Shown here: positions 7,722 through 16,292 of the stretch, in pieces
Numbering within the stretch: the first letter of the stretch is position 1
How the letters are laid out: each line of letters begins with the position of its first letter
DNA from: Candidatus Woesearchaeota archaeon
GTDB lineage: Archaea; Nanobdellota; Nanobdellia; SCGC-AAA011-G17; JAGVZF01
DNA length: 49,267 bases
Assembly: GCA_018302785.1 (NCBI GenBank)
Contig: JAGVZF010000014.1
Span: 1-49,267, forward strand
Reading direction: 5' to 3'
Made by a program: the position numbers and the translations under genes
The notes under the pieces: model-generated
Database searches by the model: none
Seen by the model: the letters and a program-made list of their open reading frames with translations, nothing else
What the model was told of the DNA's origin: nothing

Positions 7722-8516
7722 ATGAAAAAATTAACAAGTAAAGAAATTAATAAAATTCCTAGAAGTTTTGATGTCATTGGAGATATATTAATATTTTCCA
7801 ACATTCCTGATGAATTAATAAAAAAGAAAAAAGAAGTTGGAAATTATATGATTTCTAAATTAAAGAATATTAAAGTTGTGGCTAAAAAAATTGGAATTCA
7901 TAAAGGAAAGTTTAGAACTAGAAAAATTAAAATCATTGCTGGAGAAAAAAGAAAAGAAACTATTTATAAGGAAAATAATGCTAGATTAAAATTAGATGTT
8001 GAAAAATGTTATTTTAGTCCTAGATTAAGCAATGAAAGATTAAGAATTGCAAGATCTATTAAAAAAAATGAAACTGTTTTAGTAATGTTTTCTGGAATTT
8101 CTGTGTATCCTTTAGTTATTTCTAAGAATTCTAAGGCTAAATTAATTTATGGAATTGAAATTAATAAGATAGCACATAAATATGGTGAAGAAAATTTAAT
8201 TTTAAATAAGGCTAAAAATGTTAAACTTATTCTAGGCGATGTTAAAAAAATAGTGCCTAAGCTAAAAATCAAATTTGATAGAATTTTGATGCCTTTGCCA
8301 AAAGAAGCTTATAAATACCTAGATTTAGTAGATTTAAAGCTTAAAAAGGGGGGAATTTTGCATTATTATGACTTTCTAAAAGAAGAAGAAATACCTCAAA
8401 AAGGCTTAGAAAGGCTCAAAAATGGCTTAGTAAGCTTTAAACTCCTTAAATATATAAAATGTGGGCATTTAGGACCAGGAAAATTTAGGGTTTGTTTTGA
8501 CGTCAAAATAATGTAA
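7722..8516 (+). CDS. trm5: tRNA (guanine-37-N1)-methyltransferase Trm5
   Basis: SAM-dependent methyltransferase that makes m1G at position 37, next to the anticodon, and keeps the reading frame. The N-terminal part has the Trm5 signature SFDVIGDILIFSNIP; then YFSPRLSNERLRIA, the SAM-binding Rossmann start VLVMFSGISVYPLVIS, the acidic end of beta-2 (YGIEINKIA) and the catalytic-loop motif RILMPLPKEA, all in family order. The ATG at 7722 begins MKKLTSKEINKIPRSF and gives 264 residues; an upstream GTG at 7692 would overlap the preceding gene and add ten unrelated residues. The relevant substrates would be tRNAs with G37. Confidence 0.9.
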   Translation: MKKLTSKEINKIPRSFDVIGDILIFSNIPDELIKKKKEVGNYMISKLKNIKVVAKKIGIHKGKFRTRKIKIIAGEKRKETIYKENNARLKLDVEKCYFSPRLSNERLRIARSIKKNETVLVMFSGISVYPLVISKNSKAKLIYGIEINKIAHKYGEENLILNKAKNVKLILGDVKKIVPKLKIKFDRILMPLPKEAYKYLDLVDLKLKKGGILHYYDFLKEEEIPQKGLERLKNGLVSFKLLKYIKCGHLGPGKFRVCFDVKIM

Positions 8517-8538
8517 CTACTTTTAAAGAGTAAAAATA

Positions 8539-8555
8539 GAAAGATTTATATATTA
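8539..8555 (+). promoter_or_regulatory. BRE/TATA promoter for 8601 gene
   Basis: GAAAGATTTATATATTA fits the archaeal BRE plus TATA box and matches the boxes at 17931 and 48881. Transcription would start near 8565-8575, leaving a short leader that includes the GGAGG ribosome binding site at 8592-8596. Confidence 0.65.
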
Positions 8556-8600
8556 GTTTTTCTTTTAAATTTTAATCAAATTTATGCTTATGGAGGAAAA

Positions 8601-8861
8601 ATGAGAAACGAGACAAGAAATAAAATTATTACAAGCGGTGGAGTCTTAGCAGTAGGTATTGCTGGACATATCGCAAATAAAGTATTTGGATTAGAAGGCG
8701 AAGTCTCAAGATATGTAACTATGCCATCTACAGCATTATCTGCTATTGGTGGTGGATTTACTATTTATTATGGTGCTAAGGCTGGCCTAGAATCATGGCT
8801 CGATAGATATAGAGACAGTACACCAATAGTACCTCCTGTTGGTGGAGCAGGGCATCCTTGA
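8601..8861 (+). CDS. Small Gly-rich membrane-associated protein, hypothetical
   Basis: 86 residues starting MRNETRNKIITSGGVLAVGI, with two weakly hydrophobic, Gly/Ala-rich segments (GGVLAVGIAGHIANKVFGL and STALSAIGGGFTIYYGAKAG) and a Pro/Gly-rich tail ending VGGAGHP. It has a good promoter and a clear Shine-Dalgarno (ATGGAGGAAAAATG context), suggesting high expression. No family recognised. It may be a two-helix membrane hairpin protein. It ends 3 bp before the convergent HerA-like gene. Confidence 0.65.
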   Translation: MRNETRNKIITSGGVLAVGIAGHIANKVFGLEGEVSRYVTMPSTALSAIGGGFTIYYGAKAGLESWLDRYRDSTPIVPPVGGAGHP

Positions 8862-8863
8862 AA

Positions 8864-11290
8864 TTAAATACTAAATAATGCTTTTTCTTTTTTTATTGCT
8901 GATGGAGAACTTCCACCGTGCCAGCTAAATCTAGGCCTAACTTGAATAGGATAAATTCTTTCACTATTATCATCTAGAACTATAGCAGATCCTTTTAGAT
9001 TAGGAAGTTTATTTAGATATTTTAAGACATCTGCATATAAGTAAGATTGCATTATACTATTTAAGGCTTCAATGTCTCTTTTTGCTGTTACTCTATGACT
9101 TATGACAATATCTGACTGAGTTAAAACGTCATTGTGAATTTCTCCAGGTTGTTGTGTAGCTAAAACTAGAGATATTCCTGGCTGTCTGCCTTCTCTTAAT
9201 ATTTGTATTAATGCATCAGAAGCTGCTGATTTTCCTTTTTTTGGGAGATATTCTGAAGCTTCATCAATTAAAAGCCAAACTAATGGCATTTCATTTTCAT
9301 TTGGCTTTGAAAATAATTGACTAGATTCTATTAAATTAACTTCTTCTAATTTTCTTTTATTAATTCTTTCAATTAATAATTTTTTTGAAATTATACTTAT
9401 AACTAGGCCTTTTACATTCCAGCTTCCTGTAAAATTTGTATAACAACTTAAGTCTATTATTGATACTTTTCCAGGCATTGTTAGTTGTTGTAATGAAATC
9501 CCATTTTCTGAGAATATTCCAAAAGATTTTGCTGAATTAAATCTATTTTCTACTGCATTTATTATATCTTTACTAAAGTCTTTTTGTTTTTTTACTTCTT
9601 CAATTATGTCATCAATTGTAAAATTAAAATCTTGTTTTTTTAAAATAGAAATTGCTTTATCTATTAAAATACCAATTTCACTTATTAAAGATACTTCAAA
9701 GATATTGCACCAATCAGAAACTTCTAAGTCACTTGTTGTAATTGTAAATTGCTTATCTACAGGAATATTATTTTCTTTATATTCTTTATAAAATCCTTGG
9801 GGGGCAAATATTGTAACATTAAGCTTATTTGGTTTTATTTCCCATTTTTTAAGTAATTGTTCATCTTGTGTATTTTCATATTTTGATGTCCAAAAAATAC
9901 CCATTGTATCAAAAATTATGATAGATAAATTTTTTGAGATTTCTTCTGGCAAATTTGCCATTTCTTCTGCCATAACTCCTAGACTGTGAGATTTTCCAGA
10001 ATTATGTGAAATTATGCCATTAGCTATAAAGGAATGATTTTTTGGTACAGAAAGGTCATATACTTCACTTAAACCGCTTACAAAACTAATTTTACGTATC
10101 CTCTTACAAACCAGGTTATCCCCGATATAATGAGTCTTCCTTCTTTTTGTGCCATTACTCATATGAAGGTTTAGTCTTTGTTGTTTTTTATTAATAATAA
10201 ATCCGATTTTTTTAAAATTTTCAACAGACGTATTATCCGTGATATGAAGTCTATAATTGGTGAATAAATTGCCATTTAATTTTGCTATTTTTGGTCTTAT
10301 TGTAGATTCAATCCCAAAATGAGTGAGTAGTAATTGGAGATCTAGCAAGAATTCCTTAGACTTTGAAGCATATTCTATTTGTCTTCCTGTTTTGTGAATA
10401 GATCCATCGCAACAAAATAATGCATTTATGAAATTAGCCTTAAAGGTATTTGAACTTTCAAAAACTATATTCGGAATTCTAATAATTTCCGATTTATTTC
10501 CAGAAGGGACCCCTAAGTCAATAAAATTGTTAACTACCTTTTGGTTCTCTACTTGAATTACTTCGCAATTGCAGTCGTTCCTTGAATAGCGCGTCGGGCG
10601 AATATTAAATTCAATTTCGAAATCTTGTTCTGCTTGTTCCAAAACTTCGGAATCAGCATTGTATATTCTAATTCGGGACTTTGTGCCATTGTAAAAATAG
10701 CCCCTACTATCTTTGAATACTCCTTTTCTGATGTTAATATTACCATCAGCAAGAGTATAACCTAAAAGTCTACTAATAGAATTACCTTTAGAAACATTAT
10801 TAACCTCGGGCAAAGTGGATGCCAAAACAACTTGGTCATTCACTTCAAATTCATTTGCATTCTTCCATAATATGTTTGTTCCATCTGAAGTTAATAAGGG
10901 ATGTTCTTGAGTAACTATAATTTCTCTTCCATCTGATAATTCGAATTTTAGCAAATCTTCATTTTTGATAGGATATCTTAATAACGTAGCATTTTCCCAT
11001 TCAAATTTTTTAGTATCTTTATTGAAAGAAAAGATCTTGTCCTGACTTTGATTAAAATTTTTGATTTTTTTATAACCCTTACCTGTAAAAATCATGGTAT
11101 CTCCATGTAGACATCCTCTTTTTCCTGCAAGTAAGATTACATGAGGTTTAGCTACGTCTAGGAGCACTCTATTGCTTAAAGAAACTACATTTCCCATCTG
11201 TACATAGTGCTTTCCTAAGAAGATTGTTGCTTTATTACTTAGCTCTTTTTTGTCTTTATCTTCTCTTCCTATGATAATTTCAAAGGTCAC
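8864..11290 (-). CDS. herA: HerA-like ATPase with in-frame intein
   Basis: 808-residue precursor; the host protein after splicing would be 437 residues. Extein features are HerA/FtsK-superfamily: a P-loop GKRG-SGKS interrupted by the intein after residue 59, Walker B LLIDEA (673-678), the sensor-type SLVLATQQPGEIHNDVL (707-723) and an arginine-finger region SHRVTAKRD (731-739). HerA proteins are hexameric DNA translocases that work with NurA and Mre11/Rad50 in end resection; no nurA, mre11 or rad50 is in the window. The N-terminal HAS-type barrel is short, so this could be a HerA paralogue of the DUF87 type rather than HerA itself. ATP binding requires splicing because the P-loop is split. 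It is divergent from the parvulin gene. Confidence 0.85.
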   Translation of the reverse strand: MTFEIIIGREDKDKKELSNKATIFLGKHYVQMGNVVSLSNRVLLDVAKPHVILLAGKRGCLHGDTMIFTGKGYKKIKNFNQSQDKIFSFNKDTKKFEWENATLLRYPIKNEDLLKFELSDGREIIVTQEHPLLTSDGTNILWKNANEFEVNDQVVLASTLPEVNNVSKGNSISRLLGYTLADGNINIRKGVFKDSRGYFYNGTKSRIRIYNADSEVLEQAEQDFEIEFNIRPTRYSRNDCNCEVIQVENQKVVNNFIDLGVPSGNKSEIIRIPNIVFESSNTFKANFINALFCCDGSIHKTGRQIEYASKSKEFLLDLQLLLTHFGIESTIRPKIAKLNGNLFTNYRLHITDNTSVENFKKIGFIINKKQQRLNLHMSNGTKRRKTHYIGDNLVCKRIRKISFVSGLSEVYDLSVPKNHSFIANGIISHNSGKSHSLGVMAEEMANLPEEISKNLSIIIFDTMGIFWTSKYENTQDEQLLKKWEIKPNKLNVTIFAPQGFYKEYKENNIPVDKQFTITTSDLEVSDWCNIFEVSLISEIGILIDKAISILKKQDFNFTIDDIIEEVKKQKDFSKDIINAVENRFNSAKSFGIFSENGISLQQLTMPGKVSIIDLSCYTNFTGSWNVKGLVISIISKKLLIERINKRKLEEVNLIESSQLFSKPNENEMPLVWLLIDEASEYLPKKGKSAASDALIQILREGRQPGISLVLATQQPGEIHNDVLTQSDIVISHRVTAKRDIEALNSIMQSYLYADVLKYLNKLPNLKGSAIVLDDNSERIYPIQVRPRFSWHGGSSPSAIKKEKALFSI
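10001..11113 (-). mobile_element. Intein with LAGLIDADG endonuclease in HerA-like P-loop
   Basis: Residues 60-430 of the HerA-like precursor (371 residues). It starts with Cys60 (CLHGDTMIFT, block A) and has the block B region (VTQEHPLL, with its His). The two LAGLIDADG helices are LLGYTLADGNI and INALFCCDGSI, block F is VYDLSVPKNHSFIANG, and it ends IISHN before +1 Ser431. Excision restores GKRGSGKS. The endonuclease motifs keep acidic residues, so homing may still be active. GC content is somewhat higher in part of the intein (around 10550-10700) than in the extein, consistent with horizontal spread. Confidence 0.92.
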
Positions 11291-11334
11291 AGAAAAAACA
11301 AAGATTTTTAAATTTATATAAGTTTGCCTTGGAG

Positions 11335-12342
11335 ATGGATAATAAAGAAAATTCAGAAAAAAAGGAAAATATTGAAATAAAAGAAGAGGATTTAAATAAA
11401 GTAAATAAAGAAAAAACAGATAGTTTTAAAGTTAAAAAAAGTCATTTAGTTATTGTTTTAGTTTTAATAATACTTGTTATAGGAGTTGTTATGGGGTTAA
11501 TATATTATGGTAAAAATTCTAATAAGGACTTGGCTGCAGAAGTTAATGGAGAAAAGATTAGTTTAGCTTCAATAAATAAAGAATATGAAAAAATTCCTGC
11601 GGACCAAAGACCTATGGTTAAAAGAATGGACTTATTAAATCAAACTATAGTTACAACTTTATTATTGCAGGAAGCAAAAAAGAATAAAATAGAAGTTAGT
11701 AATGAAGAAGTTGATAATGTAATAAATGGAATTCAATTGCCTGCTGGACAAAGTATTGAGGCTATTTTAACTTCACAAGGATTTACATTTGATGAATTTA
11801 AAGCAAAGATAAAAGAACAGTTAGTGATTCAGCAATTATTAAATAATACTATTAAAATTGATGTTAATGATACAGAAATTTCAGATTATTTTGATAAAAA
11901 TAAAGATCAATTAAAACAACAATTAAGTGTTAATGCAAGTCATATTCTAGTTAATAGTTCAGAAGAAGCAAACGAAATAATTAAAGATCTTAAGAAAGGA
12001 AAAAGCTTTGAAGAATTAGCAAAAGAAAAATCCATAGATCCGGGAAGTAAAGATAATGGAGGAAATTTAGGAGTATTTCCAAAAGGAGTTATGATAAAAG
12101 AATTTGAGGATTCTGCATTTGAATTAGAAGTTGGAGAGATTTCAAAGCCTGTTAAAACAACTTTTGGATATCATATTATTAAAGTTAATGAGAGATTTGA
12201 AGATAAAGATGCTACACTTGAAGATTCAAGAGATAAAATAATAGAAATAGTTAAAAAAGAAAAATCAGGTGATGCTGCAGTAGAATATATAAGAAATCTT
12301 TATACGAATGCAAAAATTAAGATTTATCTAAAAGAGGCATAA
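11335..12342 (+). CDS. Membrane-anchored parvulin-type peptidyl-prolyl isomerase
   Basis: 335 residues. After a highly charged cytoplasmic N-terminus comes one membrane segment (SHLVIVLVLIILVIGVVMGL). Outside follow a SurA/PrsA-like N-terminal helical chaperone region (VNGEKISLASINKEYEK onward) and a parvulin domain with SVNASHILVNS, the SIDPGSKDNGGNLGVFPKG segment and FGYHIIKVNER, the standard PpiC pattern. It would help fold exported proteins by isomerising prolyl bonds. The ATG at 11335 is chosen over an in-frame TTG at 11329; a TATA-like TTTTAAATTTATATA (11307-11321) lies just upstream, so the mRNA is nearly leaderless. The neighbouring HtpX protease on the same strand suggests a shared envelope quality-control role (inference). 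Confidence 0.92.
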   Translation: MDNKENSEKKENIEIKEEDLNKVNKEKTDSFKVKKSHLVIVLVLIILVIGVVMGLIYYGKNSNKDLAAEVNGEKISLASINKEYEKIPADQRPMVKRMDLLNQTIVTTLLLQEAKKNKIEVSNEEVDNVINGIQLPAGQSIEAILTSQGFTFDEFKAKIKEQLVIQQLLNNTIKIDVNDTEISDYFDKNKDQLKQQLSVNASHILVNSSEEANEIIKDLKKGKSFEELAKEKSIDPGSKDNGGNLGVFPKGVMIKEFEDSAFELEVGEISKPVKTTFGYHIIKVNERFEDKDATLEDSRDKIIEIVKKEKSGDAAVEYIRNLYTNAKIKIYLKEA

Positions 12343-12401
12343 TCTTTACTATATTATAACAGAATAAAGTTTAAATAAAAGATAGATAAAGTAATTAAGC
12401 T

Positions 12402-13217
12402 ATGATTTCAAATCAATTAAAGACATTTATATTGTTGACTTTATTAACTGTATTATTAATAGGAATTGGCTCTTTAATTGGGGGAACTATTGGCTTAGTT
12501 GTTGCTTTTGTTCTTGCTTTAGGCATTAATTTCTTTAGTTATTGGTATTCTGATAAAATTGTTTTAATGATTTATAAAGCCAAAGAAGTAAGTAAAGATC
12601 ATAAATTAAATGATATTGTTAGAGAAGTTGCAAATATGGCAAGCATTCCAAAGCCTAAAATTTATATTATTAATGATAAACATGCAAATGCATTTGCAAC
12701 TGGCAGAAATTATAAGCATGCAAGTGTTGTATTTACAGAAGGAATTTTAGAGTTACTAGATGAAGATGAATTAAAAGGTGTAATCGCTCATGAAATTAGC
12801 CATATAAGAAATAAGGATATCTTAATTGGGACTATAACAGGAGTTTTTGCAGGAGTAATTTCTTATTTAACATTCTTTACAAGATTTAATAATGAAGATA
12901 ATAAAGGAAGCATTATTAGTTTAATTTTAGTTGCTATTGTTGCCCCAATTCTAGCAACAATTATTAAATTAGCAATATCAAGAAACAGAGAATTTTTAGC
13001 TGATGAAACAGGAGCTAGAATAATTAAAAATCCAATATTTTTAGCAAATGCTTTAGCTAAATTACATTATGGAGTTAAAACACATAAATTAAAAATGGGA
13101 AATGAGGCAACTGCTCATTTATTTATTGTAAATCCTTTTGATGGGGTAAATAGTATGTTAAGTACACATCCCCCTATTTCTCAGAGAATTGGAAGATTGA
13201 GAAGCATGAAAATTTAA
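12402..13217 (+). CDS. htpX: HtpX-like zinc metalloprotease (M48)
   Basis: A 271-residue membrane protease. Two N-terminal membrane helices (FILLTLLTVLLIGIGSLIGG, TIGLVVAFVLALGINFFSY) precede the catalytic domain with the zinc motif HEISH at 130-134; Glu131 is catalytic. Further hydrophobic segments follow (ITGVFAGVISYLTFF and the SLILVAIVAPILATII region), with the third zinc-ligand region REFLADETGA behind them, and a C-terminal STHPPISQRIGRL typical of M48 proteins. HtpX degrades damaged membrane proteins. It follows the parvulin gene by 59 bp with its own TATA-like element. Its stop overlaps the convergent half-MFS gene by 4 nt. Confidence 0.94.
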   Translation: MISNQLKTFILLTLLTVLLIGIGSLIGGTIGLVVAFVLALGINFFSYWYSDKIVLMIYKAKEVSKDHKLNDIVREVANMASIPKPKIYIINDKHANAFATGRNYKHASVVFTEGILELLDEDELKGVIAHEISHIRNKDILIGTITGVFAGVISYLTFFTRFNNEDNKGSIISLILVAIVAPILATIIKLAISRNREFLADETGARIIKNPIFLANALAKLHYGVKTHKLKMGNEATAHLFIVNPFDGVNSMLSTHPPISQRIGRLRSMKI

Positions 13218-13789
13218 ACTTTTTTCTTTAATGGTTTTAAATGTTCTGCTGGAATTTTAAATAATACAAATGTTCCAATTACTGAGACTACAAATGTTAC
13301 TAAGAATAATGTGTCAAAACTAAATTTCTGAGCGACAAAACCTCCTAGAAATGCTGTAATAGCTGTTCCAAGACCAACAACAGTCCCATAAATACTCCAC
13401 TCATAAGCTGCTTTACTTCTATCAAGATATCTTAAAAATAATGCTCCAAATGCTGGGAATGCCATTGCTGCGCCAACACCATAGATAAATTGAATAAAAT
13501 ACAAATGGTATACAGTTTTGATGAAAAAGTAACCTAATGGAACAAATGAAATTATAAAAGTGCCTATAATAAGGAATCTTTTTTTACTGTTATGATCTTC
13601 AATTTTTCCAAAAGGAATTTCTAATAAAGATTTTACTAATAAGGCTACACTTATTGAAATACCTGCTGCAAAAGCAGTTCCTCCTACCAAGCTATCTTTA
13701 ATAAAAATAGCTAATATTGGAGAAATTAAACCAAAACTCATTATAATAAGTAAATCTGATAAAATTAATAATTTCAGCCCTTTTTTCAT
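13214..13789 (-). CDS. Half-size major facilitator superfamily protein
   Basis: 191 residues with six hydrophobic helices, matching the N-terminal half of an MFS transporter. The A-like loop between helices 2 and 3, EIPFGKIEDHNSKKRFLIIG, is the usual GxxxDxxGRR-like position with changed residues. Full MFS proteins have about 400 residues and 12 helices. The frame ends cleanly after a basic tail (KPLKKKV), and no second half lies downstream, where htpX converges. It may work as a homodimer or be a stable truncation. It begins 6 bp after rfcL on the same strand and is probably co-transcribed with rfcS-rfcL. Substrate unknown. Confidence 0.8.
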   Translation of the reverse strand: MKKGLKLLILSDLLIIMSFGLISPILAIFIKDSLVGGTAFAAGISISVALLVKSLLEIPFGKIEDHNSKKRFLIIGTFIISFVPLGYFFIKTVYHLYFIQFIYGVGAAMAFPAFGALFLRYLDRSKAAYEWSIYGTVVGLGTAITAFLGGFVAQKFSFDTLFLVTFVVSVIGTFVLFKIPAEHLKPLKKKV

Positions 13790-13795
13790 TTTTGT

Positions 13796-15028
13796 CTACT
13801 TAGAGAGATATGCTATATCCTCTATATTTAAATCTAACTCTTTTATAATTTCTTCATTATTATTTCTGGCGATTATTTTTAAATATGGATAAATATCTTT
13901 ATTTGTTCTTGAAATTGAAGTATGTGTTCTATTTGATATTTTTTTAAGTATTATTGTTTTTCTTTTACTTATTAATGACCATAATCTAAAATTTTGTTTG
14001 GGGGATCTAAAAGTTAAGGATAATTTTTGTTCATTATATTCTTTCATTAAAGTAGAAGCTGCTACTAAAGCATTAATATATATTAGCAAACGCCAATATT
14101 GAGTTTTAATTATTCTTCCTTTATTTACTTCTGATTTTGATAATAAATTTATTATATAATTTAATTCTTTAGGATTTATTTTAGGAAGATTTTCTTCAAG
14201 CCAGTAAAATAATGCATCTTCATTTGAAAAGACTATTGGTGACTTATTTATTTTAGAAATATCTGCTATTTCAACATCAAAATTGTTTATTAATTCTGAA
14301 TTTAACTTTAAGTTATTTGAGGAAAAAAGTTTATTTAAGCCATTGATTATTGTTTCTTTTTTATTTCTAACATTATTTAATATTTCTAATAAATCTTGAT
14401 TTATTTTATTGTTAATTGTAATAAGTTCTAAGTCAATAAGTAATGCTCTTATATCTCCATTATTTAGATTTATTAAATCTATTAATTGAGAATCTGTAGC
14501 TTTAATTTTTTCTTTTAAAATAATATCTTTTAAGAATAAAAATTGTTCTTGGTTTGTTGCAGGATTTAAATTTATACATACTGATTTTTTCTTTATGTCT
14601 TTTAATTTTTCTTCATTTAAGTCAGAGGTTGTTAAAATAATAGGAAAGGCTGTATTATCGATAATTTCGGATATTGTTGGATAAAAACCTCTGTCATTAA
14701 CTCCATAAATTCCTTCAATTTCATCTAGAAGAATTATTTTTGATTTAAAGAATAAACTTTGTTGCTTTGAAGCATTTCCAATAATCGATTTTATGGAATT
14801 TTCATCTCTAAAATCAGAAGAATTTAATTCTAAAATTTCTAGATTTAAATCATTAGATATTGCATAAACTATTGAGGTTTTTCCGCTTCCTGTAGGACCA
14901 TTAATTATTAATGATCTTTTTTCTTGATTTTTATAGTTTTTAACAAAATCTATTATTTTTTCTACTTCTTTTTTATTTGAAATTAGATCTTTTATATATT
15001 TAATTGAATATTTTTTTAATAAATTCAT
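13796..15028 (-). CDS. rfcL: Replication factor C large subunit
   Basis: AAA+ clamp-loader subunit. Walker A is GPTGSGKT (44-51), Walker B is ILLDEIEG at about 99-106, and sensor 1 is ILTTSDL. The C-terminal helical collar and an extended, Lys/Asn-rich tail bring the length to 410 residues, a little shorter than many archaeal RfcL. No Arg-finger SRC motif is present, as expected for the large subunit. No clear PIP box is visible at the C-terminus, though the family often has one. It overlaps rfcS by 4 nt (ATGA), so the two subunits are made from one mRNA and translationally coupled. Confidence 0.94.
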   Translation of the reverse strand: MNLLKKYSIKYIKDLISNKKEVEKIIDFVKNYKNQEKRSLIINGPTGSGKTSIVYAISNDLNLEILELNSSDFRDENSIKSIIGNASKQQSLFFKSKIILLDEIEGIYGVNDRGFYPTISEIIDNTAFPIILTTSDLNEEKLKDIKKKSVCINLNPATNQEQFLFLKDIILKEKIKATDSQLIDLINLNNGDIRALLIDLELITINNKINQDLLEILNNVRNKKETIINGLNKLFSSNNLKLNSELINNFDVEIADISKINKSPIVFSNEDALFYWLEENLPKINPKELNYIINLLSKSEVNKGRIIKTQYWRLLIYINALVAASTLMKEYNEQKLSLTFRSPKQNFRLWSLISKRKTIILKKISNRTHTSISRTNKDIYPYLKIIARNNNEEIIKELDLNIEDIAYLSK

Positions 15029-15975
15029 TTTTCTATAAAATTTGATAAAAGCGCTTCAAGTTGGACAAATTCATCAGAACCTTCTACTAACCTAAATTCT
15101 ATATCCCCACATTTATCAATTAATTGCATTTTCTTTTTGTCTTCTAAATTTAAGTTTAATATTTCTGACTGAATTGACTTTATTATATCAATGCCTGAAA
15201 GTCCTTCTTTAAGCATAAATTCTAATAATTTATTCCTGGCTTTTATAAAATCTCCAGAAATTGCAATTTCTAAGATATTTTTAATGTCTTCTGGATTTAC
15301 TTCTTTTACTATTTCTTTGACTAAATTCTCGTTAATATTTTTTGAAATTGATGAAGAACTTTGGAGAATATTTTCTGCTTTTCTAACATCTCCTTTTGAA
15401 GCACTAAAAATTAATTCTAAAGCTTTTTCTTCTATTTTTAGACCTTCTGTTTTAGCAATTTTTTTTAGTATTGTAAATACATCTTCTTTATTTAATGGTT
15501 TAAACCTAAAAATTGCGCATCTGCTAATTATTGGGTCTATTAATTTTGATGAATAGTTGCACGACAAAATAAATCTACAAGTATTTGAGTAATTTTCCAT
15601 TGTTCTTCTTAAGGCATGCTGGGCTTCTCTTGTTAAGGCATCACTTTCATCTAATAGAATAATTTTATATGGGACATCAGAAAATGGTTTTGTTCTGGCA
15701 AAATCCTTTATTGTTTCTCTTACTACATTAATGCCTCTGTCATCAGACCCATTTAATTCCAAGAAATTTTCTCGCCAATTTTCTTTAAACATATCTCTTG
15801 CTATTATCAAAGCTAAAGTAGTTTTTCCAACGCCAGGAGATCCTGCAAAAATTAAATGAGGTAAATTTTTATTTTCAACAAAAGATTTTATTCTATTGAC
15901 TATTATATCTTGACCTACAAATTCTTCAAAATTTTTTGGTCTATATTTCTCAATAAATATTGATGAATCTGACAT
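15025..15975 (-). CDS. rfcS: Replication factor C small subunit
   Basis: AAA+ clamp-loader ATPase that opens PCNA with RfcL. Starts SIFIEKYRPKNFEEFVGQ, a hallmark of the family. Walker A GSPGVGKT (45-52), Walker B ILLDESDAL, sensor 1 FILSCNYSSKL and the SRC arginine-finger motif (ISRCAIFRF) are all present. Length is 316, normal for the family. It is the first gene of the rfcS-rfcL-MFS unit. Immediately upstream on the same strand lies the DGR-template-like repeat, so rfcS borders the accessory island. Confidence 0.97.
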   Translation of the reverse strand: MSDSSIFIEKYRPKNFEEFVGQDIIVNRIKSFVENKNLPHLIFAGSPGVGKTTLALIIARDMFKENWRENFLELNGSDDRGINVVRETIKDFARTKPFSDVPYKIILLDESDALTREAQHALRRTMENYSNTCRFILSCNYSSKLIDPIISRCAIFRFKPLNKEDVFTILKKIAKTEGLKIEEKALELIFSASKGDVRKAENILQSSSSISKNINENLVKEIVKEVNPEDIKNILEIAISGDFIKARNKLLEFMLKEGLSGIDIIKSIQSEILNLNLEDKKKMQLIDKCGDIEFRLVEGSDEFVQLEALLSNFIEK

Positions 15976-16048
15976 GATATCTCACAAACTGATAACTTTT
16001 ATAAAGATTGTTGTATGATACGTCTATTATCTTCATATTAGGCCTAGC

Positions 16049-16146
16049 TTGCTGAGCTATTCTGCCATCAGAGTTCGAGTTGTCAAGGTTGTTGTTGCCA
16101 TTAAGGTCGTTGTTGTAGTTGTTGCCAAGATAGAGCAAACGCCCGA
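16049..16146 (-). repeat. Template-repeat-like segment of a DGR (candidate)
   Basis: GC-rich patch (about 46% over 16041-16160 in a roughly 30% GC genome). On the minus strand it is a series of AAC codons; the frame reads NNYNNDLNGNNNLDNSNSDG followed by RIA. About ten of twenty codons are AAC or AAT, the composition expected of a DGR template repeat. A 31-bp core (16058-16088) aligns with 16437-16467 in the neighbouring gene. Of its ten minus-strand adenines six differ, while only two of 21 other bases differ. The left part aligns poorly, so it is a relative rather than a cognate template. No reverse transcriptase is in the window. A TTG-initiated 62-codon frame runs through it, but its unrelated tail overlaps rfcS; I do not call it a gene. 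Confidence 0.5.
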
Positions 16147-16292
16147 TTGTAGCCTATTAATTAAATGTAAATCACCACCACTCCATATTTCAATTTTTAA
16201 TTTACTTAATGTTGTGGTTGAATTTTATGACATTTAGACTTATTAGAGTCCATGTGCTATTAATAGGCGTGAAAAAGAAATTAAAGGAATTT

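Noticed and set aside
10558-10752. A second minus-strand frame of 64 codons within the HerA intein.
   Set aside because: Overlaps the intein in another frame and has no recognisable features.
15950-16138. A 62-codon minus-strand frame reading through the template-like repeat into rfcS.
   Set aside because: It starts with TTG, has no ribosome binding site, its tail overlaps the rfcS coding region in another frame, and most of it is explained by the AAC-rich repeat.
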